A model generated the notes under the pieces. It did not search any database. It saw nothing but the letters and a program-made list of their open reading frames with translations, and had not been told where the DNA came from. The translations under genes were made by a program, and so were the position numbers. A stretch of 8,476 nt of DNA, taken from assembly GCA_013042695.1 (NCBI GenBank), contig JABDPQ010000172.1, forward strand, positions 1 to 8,476. The letters are read 5' to 3'. Positions 1 through 6,650 of the stretch are shown here, piece by piece. The first letter of the stretch is position 1; the number at the start of each line of letters is the position of its first letter. This DNA is from Desulfobacterales bacterium (GTDB taxonomy: Bacteria > Desulfobacterota > Desulfobulbia > Desulfobulbales > Desulfocapsaceae).

Positions 1-519
1 GTTCGAGTTCCTTATTCGCAGGTAGTCTCGCAAACACCAGAGACAGTCTACCTGCCCTTCTGGCGGATTGAAGTGGAAACCCGCGGTATCAGAATGCAGA
101 CTTTCGCCGATTTTCTCAAAGTAACAAATCAGCCGGTAATGGTCAAAGCGCAACACGATGATACCAACTTGGAATTTTGGATACCTGCGGTCAAATTGCG
201 TCCGAAAATTTTTCTCAAGCTTGCCAAAAGTGCAACGCTCTCGCAAGAAAAGTATCCTGAAGGTGCTCAGAAGCTCAGCAAACCTCTGATACCGATAACA
301 ATGCCGCTCAAGGAGGCGATACAATCGCTGAAGAGCATTGTCGCGGAGACGACTGTTAATCGTAAAGATGTTCTGCCTCAATTACCAAATCTATCAATTT
401 CTGTTACCAGAAGCTCTCTTGCCTTTTTGCCGTTTGAAAATACCGGCCATGATCTCGTGCAGGAGCACTCAGCGCTTTCTGTTGCCACCTCAGTTGTGCA
501 GCACGGTAGAAAACTCTAA
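1..519 (+). CDS. Conserved hypothetical protein, C-terminal part (5' end outside the window)
   Basis: The reading frame is open from base 1 to the TAA at 517-519 and gives about 172 residues, so the gene begins upstream. An internal GTG at 73 could be taken for a start, but the frame before it is coherent protein (it includes a YLPFWRIEVE stretch), so I treat the gene as truncated by the window edge. The fragment has aromatic, beta-strand-like segments (YLPFWRIEVE, LEFWIPAVKLRP) followed by a less conserved tail. I see no transmembrane helix, signal peptide or cysteine pair in this part. I do not recognise a named family and assign no function. The deaminase gene starts only about 6-21 bases downstream, so the two are probably co-transcribed. 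Confidence 0.7.
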   Translation, partial: VRVPYSQVVSQTPETVYLPFWRIEVETRGIRMQTFADFLKVTNQPVMVKAQHDDTNLEFWIPAVKLRPKIFLKLAKSATLSQEKYPEGAQKLSKPLIPITMPLKEAIQSLKSIVAETTVNRKDVLPQLPNLSISVTRSSLAFLPFENTGHDLVQEHSALSVATSVVQHGRKL

Positions 520-540
520 AAGGTAGTGCCGATTCCAGCA

Positions 541-1047
541 ATGACCCGCAAAAGTCACGAGCTCTATATGGAAGCGGCACTAAAAGAAGCCCGAAAGGCA
601 TATGATCAGGGAGAGTTTCCTGTCGGCTGCGTAATTGTCTGCGGCGATGCCATCCTGGCAACGGGTAGCAGAGTCAATAGCGGGGAGGGCGGTAACGAAA
701 TCGACCATGCTGAAGTGCGGGCGCTGCGCACTTTTCTTGATCTGAAAACCCCTGCTTTACAATCCGAAGTTATTGCCTATTGCACCATGGAACCGTGTCT
801 GATGTGTTTTTCAACCTTGATTCTGAGCGGCATCAGGACCATTGTTTACGCCTATGAAGATGTCATGGGAGGAGGGAGCGGTATCGATCTTGATAAACTT
901 GCTCCTCTTTACGCCCAGATGGAGGTATCGGTAATTGATGGTATTCTTAGAAACCAGAGCCTTGCACTATTTAAGGATTTTTTCAGCAATGAAGAAAACC
1001 TCTATCTGCAGGGATCACTTCTGGCCCGTTATACCTTAAAGCAGTAG
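541..1047 (+). CDS. Nucleoside/tRNA-type deaminase (zinc-dependent cytidine deaminase fold, TadA-like)
   Basis: This is a hydrolytic deaminase of the cytidine/deoxycytidylate deaminase fold, which removes an amino group from a base using one zinc ion. Counting from the ATG at 541 (168 residues), the zinc and proton-shuttle motif HAE is at 56-58 and the second motif PCLMC at 85-89. The N-terminal segment EFPVGCVIV and the asparagine of SRVNS match the TadA-like branch. The region after PCxxC (YAYEDVMGGGSG, then a C-terminal end with GSLLARYTL) differs from E. coli TadA, so the substrate could be a free nucleoside or base rather than tRNA adenosine-34. An in-frame GTG at 526 would add five residues. 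AAAAGG at 518-523 is too close to GTG and too far from ATG to decide; I prefer ATG because family members usually start just before the YMxxALxEA helix. The radical SAM gene follows after 45 bases. Confidence 0.85.
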   Translation: MTRKSHELYMEAALKEARKAYDQGEFPVGCVIVCGDAILATGSRVNSGEGGNEIDHAEVRALRTFLDLKTPALQSEVIAYCTMEPCLMCFSTLILSGIRTIVYAYEDVMGGGSGIDLDKLAPLYAQMEVSVIDGILRNQSLALFKDFFSNEENLYLQGSLLARYTLKQ

Positions 1048-1092
1048 CACCTAGTCAGGCAAGAAGGTTGTCCTTTAATTCTGCGTATACCA

Positions 1093-2109
1093 ATGAATTA
1101 TAAACCCAAAACAGTAGGCTTCCAGGCTGGTGAAAGAAATGTTTTTCTCCACGTCCTCACGGCGTGTAATCTTTCCTGCAGCCATTGCTATATAAATCAG
1201 CGCCAACATGGCACCAACATGTTGACCCGTGACCAGCTCGAGAAATGGGTTCGCCTCTTTTCTCGCAAGGATATTACACGGAGCAATATTATTTTTCTTG
1301 GCGGAGAACCGACAATGCACCCCGATCTGGTACACGGAATTCGGGTTGCGCGTGACTGCGGCTATCATGTGACGGTCGATACAAATGGCTATCTGTTTCA
1401 TGATTTTTTAGAGCGGGTATCAACTGATATGCTCGATTATTTGAGCTTCAGCCTCGATGGACCTGATCGTGCCGTTAATGATGGCATCAGAGGTGAAGGG
1501 GTTTTTGAGATCTGCACAACCAATATCAGAAAAGCAACCGAGCTGGGCTTTAATGTCAGTCTTATTTATACGGTGAGCAGTAGAAATATCGACCATCTCA
1601 GTCGCATGGTGCCGCTTCTCATAGATCTTGGCGTAAAGCGATTTTTTATTCAGGTTATCGGTATCAGGGGCAAGTCGGCATCGGCTGTTCAGCAATCGGC
1701 TGGAAAAAGCACTCTTCAGGTAGATCCGGAGCACTGGCTTTCAATCGTTCCTGAAGTTGCTGCAAAAGCTGCAGAATGCGGGATTAAAACTATCTATCCC
1801 AAGGTGTATCTGGAAAATAACGAAGTGTTTGAGTGTGCCGGCAACGTTGCTGAGAATTTTTTTGTTTTCCCCAACGGGCGCGTCTACCTCTGTCCACTGT
1901 GTGAAGATTACCCCATTCATTCTTACGAAATAAAAGATGATCAACTTGTCGAGGTCGATGGCCTGACAGAAAAACAATTATTTAAGCTCGATATTGCTGA
2001 AGGGTGCGTGATGAATAAATTACTGCAGCCCGACACGATTGCCTATTTGCCTGATGGATCACCGCGGCATCGAATTTCATGTTGCCTTTTGAAGCAGCAT
2101 GTTGGTTAG
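1093..2109 (+). CDS. Radical SAM protein with C-terminal SPASM/twitch-like cysteine region
   Basis: The 338-residue product is a radical SAM enzyme, which uses a [4Fe-4S] cluster to split S-adenosylmethionine. The cluster motif CNLSCSHC uses C25, C29 and C32, followed by tyrosine as is common. GGEP at 70-73 is the SAM-binding segment, and SFSLDGP at 118-124 is another typical barrel strand. The C-terminal part has C248, then FPNGRVYLCPLCED (C267, C270), C305 and C330/C331. This spacing resembles SPASM or twitch domains, which bind one or more auxiliary Fe-S clusters in peptide- or protein-modifying enzymes. The last residues are HVG, not the Gly-Gly end of MoaA. The substrate is unknown; I see no small precursor-peptide gene beside it. 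No Shine-Dalgarno lies at normal distance from ATG 1093 (AAGAAGG is at 1061-1067), so the true start could be a rare upstream codon. It ends 14 bases from the oppositely directed tatC. Confidence 0.85.
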   Translation: MNYKPKTVGFQAGERNVFLHVLTACNLSCSHCYINQRQHGTNMLTRDQLEKWVRLFSRKDITRSNIIFLGGEPTMHPDLVHGIRVARDCGYHVTVDTNGYLFHDFLERVSTDMLDYLSFSLDGPDRAVNDGIRGEGVFEICTTNIRKATELGFNVSLIYTVSSRNIDHLSRMVPLLIDLGVKRFFIQVIGIRGKSASAVQQSAGKSTLQVDPEHWLSIVPEVAAKAAECGIKTIYPKVYLENNEVFECAGNVAENFFVFPNGRVYLCPLCEDYPIHSYEIKDDQLVEVDGLTEKQLFKLDIAEGCVMNKLLQPDTIAYLPDGSPRHRISCCLLKQHVG

Positions 2110-2123
2110 TCTGAAAAGTATAC

Positions 2124-2879
2124 TTAATCACTGCCATCATCTTCTTGATCGTGACGTTTTTTTCCAAAAAGAGCGGTGAGGAAGGTTCCTGCCTCATAAA
2201 GACCAAAAAGCGGAACTGACAGCAGTCCCGTTGCCATGAAATCACCTGCGCTGAGAAGAAATGCCAGAAATATGATAGCGGCGTAAAAATACAGTCTTTT
2301 TGATCTGAAGTAGCCAGCGGTAACCAAACCTGCCTTTCCTGACATCACCATCAAGAAAGGTATTTGAAACGAAAGCCCGAATGCCATCACTGTTCGAGCC
2401 ACAAAGGTCAAATATTTTCCAAGTTTGGGCAGCGGTTCCAGACCGGGGTGCGCATAACTCATAAAATAGCTCAGCATCTTTGGTAAAACGCTGAAAAGTG
2501 CAAAAGCGGCACCAGAGAAGAATAAGATGCTTGACCAGAAAACAACGGTGACAGCCAGTTTTTTTTCATGATCATGCAGCCCAGGGGAGATGAAACGCCA
2601 TGTTTGGAAGAGCATTACAGGAAAGCTGGCGATGATACCGACAAGCAGAGAAAGTTTAAGGTAGGCCAGAAAGGCCTCCGGAAGGTTTGTGTATACCATC
2701 CGGTAGACCAAGGGACTGGCATCAAAGAGTGGTTTGATGAAAAAAAGAGCAATCTGTTCAGAGAAAAAATAGGCACAAACCGTGCACACAGCGATAGAAA
2801 TGAAAACTTTTACCAGTCTTTTACGGAGTTCATTGTGATGGGGTCTGAAGAAAGCCAGGCTGCGCTCAAGCGTTGACAT
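2124..2879 (-). CDS. tatC: Twin-arginine translocase subunit TatC
   Basis: TatC is the inner-membrane receptor that, with TatB, binds twin-arginine signal peptides of folded proteins before export. The 251-residue product is close to the E. coli length. The cytoplasmic N-terminal motif HNELRKR (15-21) has E17, and the first cytoplasmic loop keeps SPGLHDHEKK with E105; these match E. coli E15 and E103, which line the signal-peptide site. Six hydrophobic segments fit TM helices at roughly 23-39, 70-97, 109-135, 163-186, 196-212 and 215-239. FRSKR (191-195) precedes TM5 and D213 sits between TM5 and TM6. Oddly, TM4 reads FGLSFQIP, with Q172 where E. coli has E170. The tail after 240 is short, charged and cytoplasmic. 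The gene starts 9 bases after tatB and has no strong Shine-Dalgarno, suggesting translational coupling. Confidence 0.96.
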   Translation of the reverse strand: MSTLERSLAFFRPHHNELRKRLVKVFISIAVCTVCAYFFSEQIALFFIKPLFDASPLVYRMVYTNLPEAFLAYLKLSLLVGIIASFPVMLFQTWRFISPGLHDHEKKLAVTVVFWSSILFFSGAAFALFSVLPKMLSYFMSYAHPGLEPLPKLGKYLTFVARTVMAFGLSFQIPFLMVMSGKAGLVTAGYFRSKRLYFYAAIIFLAFLLSAGDFMATGLLSVPLFGLYEAGTFLTALFGKKRHDQEDDGSD

Positions 2880-2888
2880 AGCTGGTCA

Positions 2889-3398
2889 TTACGATGAGGT
2901 GTCAGACGGCTTGGGAGATGCGCCTTTTTGAGAAGAAGCATCTTCTGAAGGAGAAGACAGCGGCTGCTGTTCTTGTTGATTATTGGCATGCTTTACTTCT
3001 TCATCGGCATCTTCTGCAGCGATATCATCGTAAGCTATATCTTCTGCAGCCAAGGTTTCACCGTCTTTTACTTCGAGTATTTCGGAGTCAATGATCTCAT
3101 TATCGCCTGCATTATCTAACGGGTTAATGCCGCCCTCGGGCATTATGCCCCGCCATGCATCTTCCGCAGGGTCGCTGAGCTGCTTTTTCAAGGATTTTGC
3201 CGCTTCCTCCAGTTCCGGCTTTACCGAGTCAAACGGGTTTTCCTCGGCAAAGTTTTCTTTGAGGCCGGCAACAGTTTTCTTCAACTCGAGAACGCCTTTG
3301 GCAACGGTACGCGCCAATTCCGGCAATTTGTCAGGGCCTACCACGATAAGTGCCAGGGCCATGATAAGTATCATTTCCGGCAAACCAATACCAAACAT
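2889..3398 (-). CDS. tatB: Twin-arginine translocase subunit TatB
   Basis: TatB partners TatC in the signal-peptide receptor complex. The 169-residue product starts MFGIGLPE and has one hydrophobic helix (about 6-20), the hinge GP at 21-22, then an amphipathic helix (LPELARTVAKGVLELKKT) and a long acidic tail. Glutamate at position 8 and the long tail fit TatB; TatA usually has glutamine there and is shorter, although TatA and TatB are hard to separate in some lineages. The tail (about 95-169) is low-complexity and rich in Asp, Glu, Gln, Ser and Pro, with AAED repeated ten residues apart, probably disordered in the cytoplasm. The start is supported by GAGG (complement of 3406-3409) seven bases upstream. 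tatC follows directly, giving a tatBC pair; tatA must lie elsewhere or be replaced by this protein. Confidence 0.9.
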   Translation of the reverse strand: MFGIGLPEMILIMALALIVVGPDKLPELARTVAKGVLELKKTVAGLKENFAEENPFDSVKPELEEAAKSLKKQLSDPAEDAWRGIMPEGGINPLDNAGDNEIIDSEILEVKDGETLAAEDIAYDDIAAEDADEEVKHANNQQEQQPLSSPSEDASSQKGASPKPSDTSS

Positions 3399-3759
3399 AT
3401 AATAACCTCAAAAAGGAAACAGCTCAATGCTGTGTAAAATGCCAGTTAGACGTGCTCCTCCCAGGCTGCTCTGCTGGTCTTCTCTTCGCTCCTTGCTTTA
3501 AGAAAACGCCTCTGAACTATAGCGCTTAGAATCGTCATTGACTTAAACCCGCTTAATGCGCCAGGTTTCACATGCAACGGATCCAAAGCGATACGAGCAG
3601 AAGAGACGAAATCTAACAAAATGTCTGACAGAAATCGATACCTAATTAGTAACAGTTTTTTTGCGATATGGTAATTCACCGCATGATTTTCAATGACGCG
3701 CTAGTTCAGCTTTAAATCATCAGCTTGAATTTATAAGAAAATCTATTCATTTTGCCTGA

Positions 3760-3788
3760 TTGACTTTGTGCTCACATTAGACTATAAT
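3760..3788 (+). promoter_or_regulatory. Sigma-70-type promoter for purA and probably the downstream genes
   Basis: The -35 box TTGACT (3760-3765) and the -10 box TATAAT (3783-3788) are separated by exactly 17 bases; only one position differs from the textbook consensus. An A/T-rich stretch just upstream (about 3711-3757) could act as an UP element. Transcription would begin near 3795 and leave a leader of about 80 bases before the purA ATG. Such a strong match suggests high basal expression, unless the repeat overlapping the -10 box binds a repressor. Confidence 0.82.
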
Positions 3789-3811
3789 CACGAGGTTTGA
3801 CCTTAGACTAT
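3777..3811. repeat. Direct repeat TTAGACTAT overlapping the purA -10 box
   Basis: Two identical 9-base copies, TTAGACTAT, lie at 3777-3785 and 3803-3811, 26 bases from start to start. The first overlaps the -10 box and the second falls just after the expected transcription start. The placement would suit a repressor operator, but a chance repeat in A/T-rich DNA is also possible. No regulator is assigned. Confidence 0.4.
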
Positions 3812-3877
3812 TTTCTTTCAGGTCCGTGCTTTCTGTGCGTTGCCTGTTGGAATAAAGATAATACCAGGAGAGCATAG

Positions 3878-5182
3878 ATGTCTAGTGTCGTTGTTGTCGG
3901 CACCCAGTGGGGCGATGAGGGGAAAGGCAAGATTGTCGATTTACTGACCCGTTATGCCGATTGTATCGTCAGATTTCAGGGTGGCAATAATGCCGGCCAC
4001 ACACTGGTTGTTAATAAGGAACAATTTATCTTTCATATCATCCCCTCGGGAATTCTTTATGAAAACAAGAGATGCCTTATAGGTAATGGCGTCATTATTG
4101 ACCCTGCTGTGCTGCTTAAAGAGATAGACAGCCTCAGAGATCGCGGTATGCCGGTTAACCCTGATCGTTTGATGATCAGTGAGAATGCTCACCTGATAAT
4201 GGAGTATCATAAAAGCCTCGATAGTGCCCAGGAAGCATCTCTTGAAACTGGCAAAAAAATAGGTACAACCGGACGTGGCATCGGGCCGTGTTATGTGGAT
4301 AAAATAGGCCGCATCGGCATCAAAGTAGGAGACCTGCAGGACGAAAATATCTTGAAGGATAAGCTCCTGTTTGGAATTGAGGAAAAAAACTTTCTATTGA
4401 CAAAAAAATTTGGCGTTGAGCCGCTCTCTTTTGATACAGTTTACAGCCAGATAATGGATTATGCTGAGAGACTTCAGCCATTTATAGGTAATGTCTCGAT
4501 TGAACTTGATACCGCCCGCAAACAAAATAAAAACATCCTATTTGAAGGAGCACAGGGAACGCAACTCGACATAGATCATGGCACCTACCCTTTTGTTACC
4601 TCCTCCAATACTGTTGCCGGCAATGCCTGCAATGGTACAGGTTATGGACCAGCCCATATCAATTCTGTTATCGGTATATTGAAGGCATACACAACACGGG
4701 TAGGGGAAGGACCGTTTCCAACCGAGCTGCTTGACGAAACTGGAGAGGAGTTGCAGAAAAAAGGCGGTGAATTTGGAGCGACAACAGGAAGAAAAAGACG
4801 CTGTGGCTGGCTGGACGGAGTTGTGGCAACCGATGCAGTCCGATTGAATGGCCTGACTGGCCTTGCTATTACCAAGTTGGATGTGTTGAGTGGCCAGTCT
4901 GTTCTTAAAATCTCTAATTCATATGAATTTGGTGGAAAGATATTGCATGCCATGCCGTCAAACATTAAAACTGCAGCAGCTGTAACGCCACTATATGAAG
5001 AAATGCCAGGGTGGCAGGCTGAGATTGATCAGATCAGAAATTTTGCTGACCTGCCCGTAGAGGCGCAGGATTATATTAAACGAATTGAAGACTTCACCGG
5101 GGTCGAGGCCGTAATTATATCTGTCGGGCCCGATCGCGAGGAAACACTGCTTCTCAAAAACCCTTTCGAACGAGTATCATAG
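3878..5182 (+). CDS. purA: Adenylosuccinate synthetase
   Basis: PurA joins IMP and aspartate, using GTP, to make adenylosuccinate, the first committed step to AMP, in the cytoplasm. The 434-residue length is normal. The N-terminal GTQWGDEGKGK (8-18) holds catalytic D13, and GGNNAGHT places H41 at the E. coli position. GTTGRGIGPCY, the FEGAQGTQLDIDHGTYPFVT region, TTGRKRRCGWLD and TKLDVLSG (guanine recognition) are all present in order, with no missing key motif. The ATG at 3878 has AGGAG at 3866-3870, seven bases upstream. A near-consensus promoter lies about 90 bases upstream and rpoZ follows after 51 bases, so purA probably leads the operon. Confidence is very high. Confidence 0.98.
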   Translation: MSSVVVVGTQWGDEGKGKIVDLLTRYADCIVRFQGGNNAGHTLVVNKEQFIFHIIPSGILYENKRCLIGNGVIIDPAVLLKEIDSLRDRGMPVNPDRLMISENAHLIMEYHKSLDSAQEASLETGKKIGTTGRGIGPCYVDKIGRIGIKVGDLQDENILKDKLLFGIEEKNFLLTKKFGVEPLSFDTVYSQIMDYAERLQPFIGNVSIELDTARKQNKNILFEGAQGTQLDIDHGTYPFVTSSNTVAGNACNGTGYGPAHINSVIGILKAYTTRVGEGPFPTELLDETGEELQKKGGEFGATTGRKRRCGWLDGVVATDAVRLNGLTGLAITKLDVLSGQSVLKISNSYEFGGKILHAMPSNIKTAAAVTPLYEEMPGWQAEIDQIRNFADLPVEAQDYIKRIEDFTGVEAVIISVGPDREETLLLKNPFERVS

Positions 5183-5233
5183 GTTTTGAGGTAAGTATCT
5201 GTATCTAAATTATAAGCTACACACGGGGAGATA

Positions 5234-5458
5234 ATGGCTAGAATAACCGTTGAAGACTGTTTGCAAAAAGTAGGTGATGATAACCGTTTTAATCTCATCC
5301 AGCTCGCTGTTGATCGCATTAAACAACATCGTCAGGGTGAACCATATCTGATAGAAGCTAAAAACAAAGAAGTAGTGATGACGCTCAGGGAGATTGCAGC
5401 TGGTAAGGTAACGTTTGAGAATATTGACGAGTTGCCCCAGGAAGATGAAAAGCAATAG
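5234..5458 (+). CDS. rpoZ: DNA-directed RNA polymerase subunit omega
   Basis: Omega binds the beta-prime subunit and helps RNA polymerase assembly; in E. coli it forms part of ppGpp site 1. The 74-residue product begins MARITVEDCLQKV, the family signature, and keeps A2 and R3 near the E. coli ppGpp site. The helical core DNRFNLIQLAVDRIKQHR and the segment VVMTLREIAAGKV are typical. GGGGAG (5225-5230) is only three bases before the ATG, a tight but usable Shine-Dalgarno. The protein stops early compared with E. coli (91 residues). An acidic stretch continues in the +1 frame up to a TAG at 5496-5498, so the tail may have been lost to a one-base change. dnaJ starts 58 bases downstream. Confidence 0.95.
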   Translation: MARITVEDCLQKVGDDNRFNLIQLAVDRIKQHRQGEPYLIEAKNKEVVMTLREIAAGKVTFENIDELPQEDEKQ

Positions 5459-5481
5459 TGAAGAACTGGGTGAAGAGGAAG

Positions 5482-5516
5482 AAGGAGTAAAGGCATAGCA
5501 TAGCCTATTACGTTTT
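5482..5516 (+). promoter_or_regulatory. Shine-Dalgarno and possible hairpin in the dnaJ leader
   Basis: The best Shine-Dalgarno for dnaJ, AAGGAG at 5482-5487, is 29 bases from the ATG at 5517, too far for normal initiation. Between them TAAAGGC (5488-5494) can pair with GCCTATTA (5503-5510), giving seven base pairs with one bulged A (5507) and an eight-base loop. Folding would leave six bases (5511-5516) between the stem and the ATG, so the Shine-Dalgarno would sit at a normal effective distance. The pairing is seen in the sequence; the role is inferred. Confidence 0.4.
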
Positions 5517-6650
5517 ATGGCACGTGATTATTACGAGATCTTGAGCGTTGGCACTAATGCCAGCGCAGATCAGATAAAGAAGGCGTACAGGAAGTTGGCA
5601 ATGAAGTATCATCCAGACCGAAATCCGGGTGATACTGAGGCCGAAAGTGCTTTCAAAGAGTGTACCGAGGCCTATGAAGTCCTGAGCGACGACCAGAAAA
5701 GACAAATCTATGATACCTATGGGCATGATGGTCTGAAAAATAGCGGTTATCGTGGACCAGGAAACTTTGAAGATGTCTTTTCGAGTTTTGGCGATATATT
5801 TGGCGATCTTTTCGGTTTTGGTGGTGCCCGGGGGCAGTCTCGACGGGATGGTCCAATAGCTGGGAATGATCTGCGCTATGATGTGTCGATAACCTTTATG
5901 GAGGCAGTTCACGGTACAACAAAAGAAGTAGAGCTGACGAGAAGAGATACCTGCTGGACCTGTGAAGGGACGGGAAGCCGCCCTGGGTACAAGAAACAAA
6001 CATGTCCCAGCTGTAATGGTCGGGGGCAGGTGGTTCGCTCGCAGGGCTTTTTTCAGGTCAGTTCAACCTGTCCCCAATGTCACGGAGACGGTCAGATCAT
6101 TACACACCCGTGTAATGACTGCAATGGCAGTGGACTTGTGGCGAAAACGAAAAAAGTATCGATCAAAATCCCCGCAGGTGTTGACAGTGGTGCACGGATG
6201 CGGCTTAAAAATGAGGGGGAGGGAGGACGAAAAGGTGGACCTTCCGGTGATCTCTATGTCATAATTGATGTTGAACCACATGACTATTTTCAGCGTCAAG
6301 CTGATACGATTTATTGTCGTTTCCCAATACCCATGGTCGAGGCTGCCCTCGGCATGACAACAGAGGTAGTGACGATACATGGCAAAAAAAAGCTGGTTAT
6401 TCCCGAAGGCAGTCAGTCGGGAGACAGTTTCACGCTTCGTGGTGAAGGCGTCAAGAATCTTCGGGGCAGAGGAAAAGGCGATATGATCGTTGAGCTGCAG
6501 GTATTGACCCCGACTAATCTCTGTGAGGAACAGAAAAAAGTTCTCCGGGAATTTGATAAGTTGTGCGAGACCAAAGGCCAGAAAAAAGAGCAGGAAGGAT
6601 TCTTTGCCAAATTGGTTAATGAAGTTATGGGAAAAATGGCTGAGAAGTGA
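5517..6650 (+). CDS. dnaJ: Chaperone protein DnaJ (type I Hsp40)
   Basis: DnaJ delivers unfolded proteins to DnaK (Hsp70) and stimulates its ATPase. The 377-residue product is full length. The J domain (about 1-70) has the essential HPD at 32-34, followed by a Gly/Phe-rich linker (about 79-105). The zinc domain carries four CxxCxGxG repeats: C146/C149, C163/C166, C185/C188 and C199/C202, enough for two zinc ions. The C-terminal substrate-binding domains follow, including SGDLYVIIDVEPHDYF. Neither dnaK nor grpE is in the window, so the gene is away from its usual partners. The start is fixed by the MARDYYEIL J-domain opening, although no Shine-Dalgarno lies at normal distance. Its TGA overlaps the moaC ATG by one base. 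Confidence 0.98.
   Translation: MARDYYEILSVGTNASADQIKKAYRKLAMKYHPDRNPGDTEAESAFKECTEAYEVLSDDQKRQIYDTYGHDGLKNSGYRGPGNFEDVFSSFGDIFGDLFGFGGARGQSRRDGPIAGNDLRYDVSITFMEAVHGTTKEVELTRRDTCWTCEGTGSRPGYKKQTCPSCNGRGQVVRSQGFFQVSSTCPQCHGDGQIITHPCNDCNGSGLVAKTKKVSIKIPAGVDSGARMRLKNEGEGGRKGGPSGDLYVIIDVEPHDYFQRQADTIYCRFPIPMVEAALGMTTEVVTIHGKKKLVIPEGSQSGDSFTLRGEGVKNLRGRGKGDMIVELQVLTPTNLCEEQKKVLREFDKLCETKGQKKEQEGFFAKLVNEVMGKMAEK

Larger units (their letters stand above)
3399..3877. other. 479-base divergent intergenic region between tatB and purA
   Basis: This is the only long stretch without a convincing gene. Its right third holds the purA promoter (3760-3788), an A/T-rich stretch before it (about 3711-3757), two copies of TTAGACTAT (3777-3785, 3803-3811) and the purA Shine-Dalgarno. 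Its left part must hold the tatB promoter, but I find only weak candidates, for example TATAGT on the minus strand (complement of 3516-3521) without a good -35. The palindrome CTAATTAG (3642-3649) and a T-run (3656-3662) do not form a clear terminator. A 77-codon minus-strand frame (3446-3679) lacks a Shine-Dalgarno and a recognisable product, so I do not call it a gene. Confidence 0.7.

Noticed and set aside
1093..2109. Radical SAM protein as MoaA, given moaC in the window
   Set aside because: It lacks the MoaA C-terminal cysteine spacing and the Gly-Gly end; its C-terminal cysteines resemble SPASM/twitch instead.
2150..2170. T-run near 2157-2163 as a terminator for the radical SAM gene
   Set aside because: No convincing G/C-rich stem precedes it; the only pairing (TCAC/GTGA) is four bases with a long loop, and it lies inside tatC.
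3642..3662. CTAATTAG palindrome and T-run as a terminator
   Set aside because: The palindrome has no loop and is A/T-rich, and no gene on the plus strand ends nearby.
3446..3679. 77-codon open frame on the minus strand
   Set aside because: GTG start without a Shine-Dalgarno, no recognisable family, and it lies in an intergenic region; kept only as a finding about unexplained sequence.
5445..5498. 17-codon ORF starting inside rpoZ as a separate small gene
   Set aside because: The ATG has AGGAAG directly adjacent, leaving no spacing, and the stretch is better explained as an out-of-frame omega tail.
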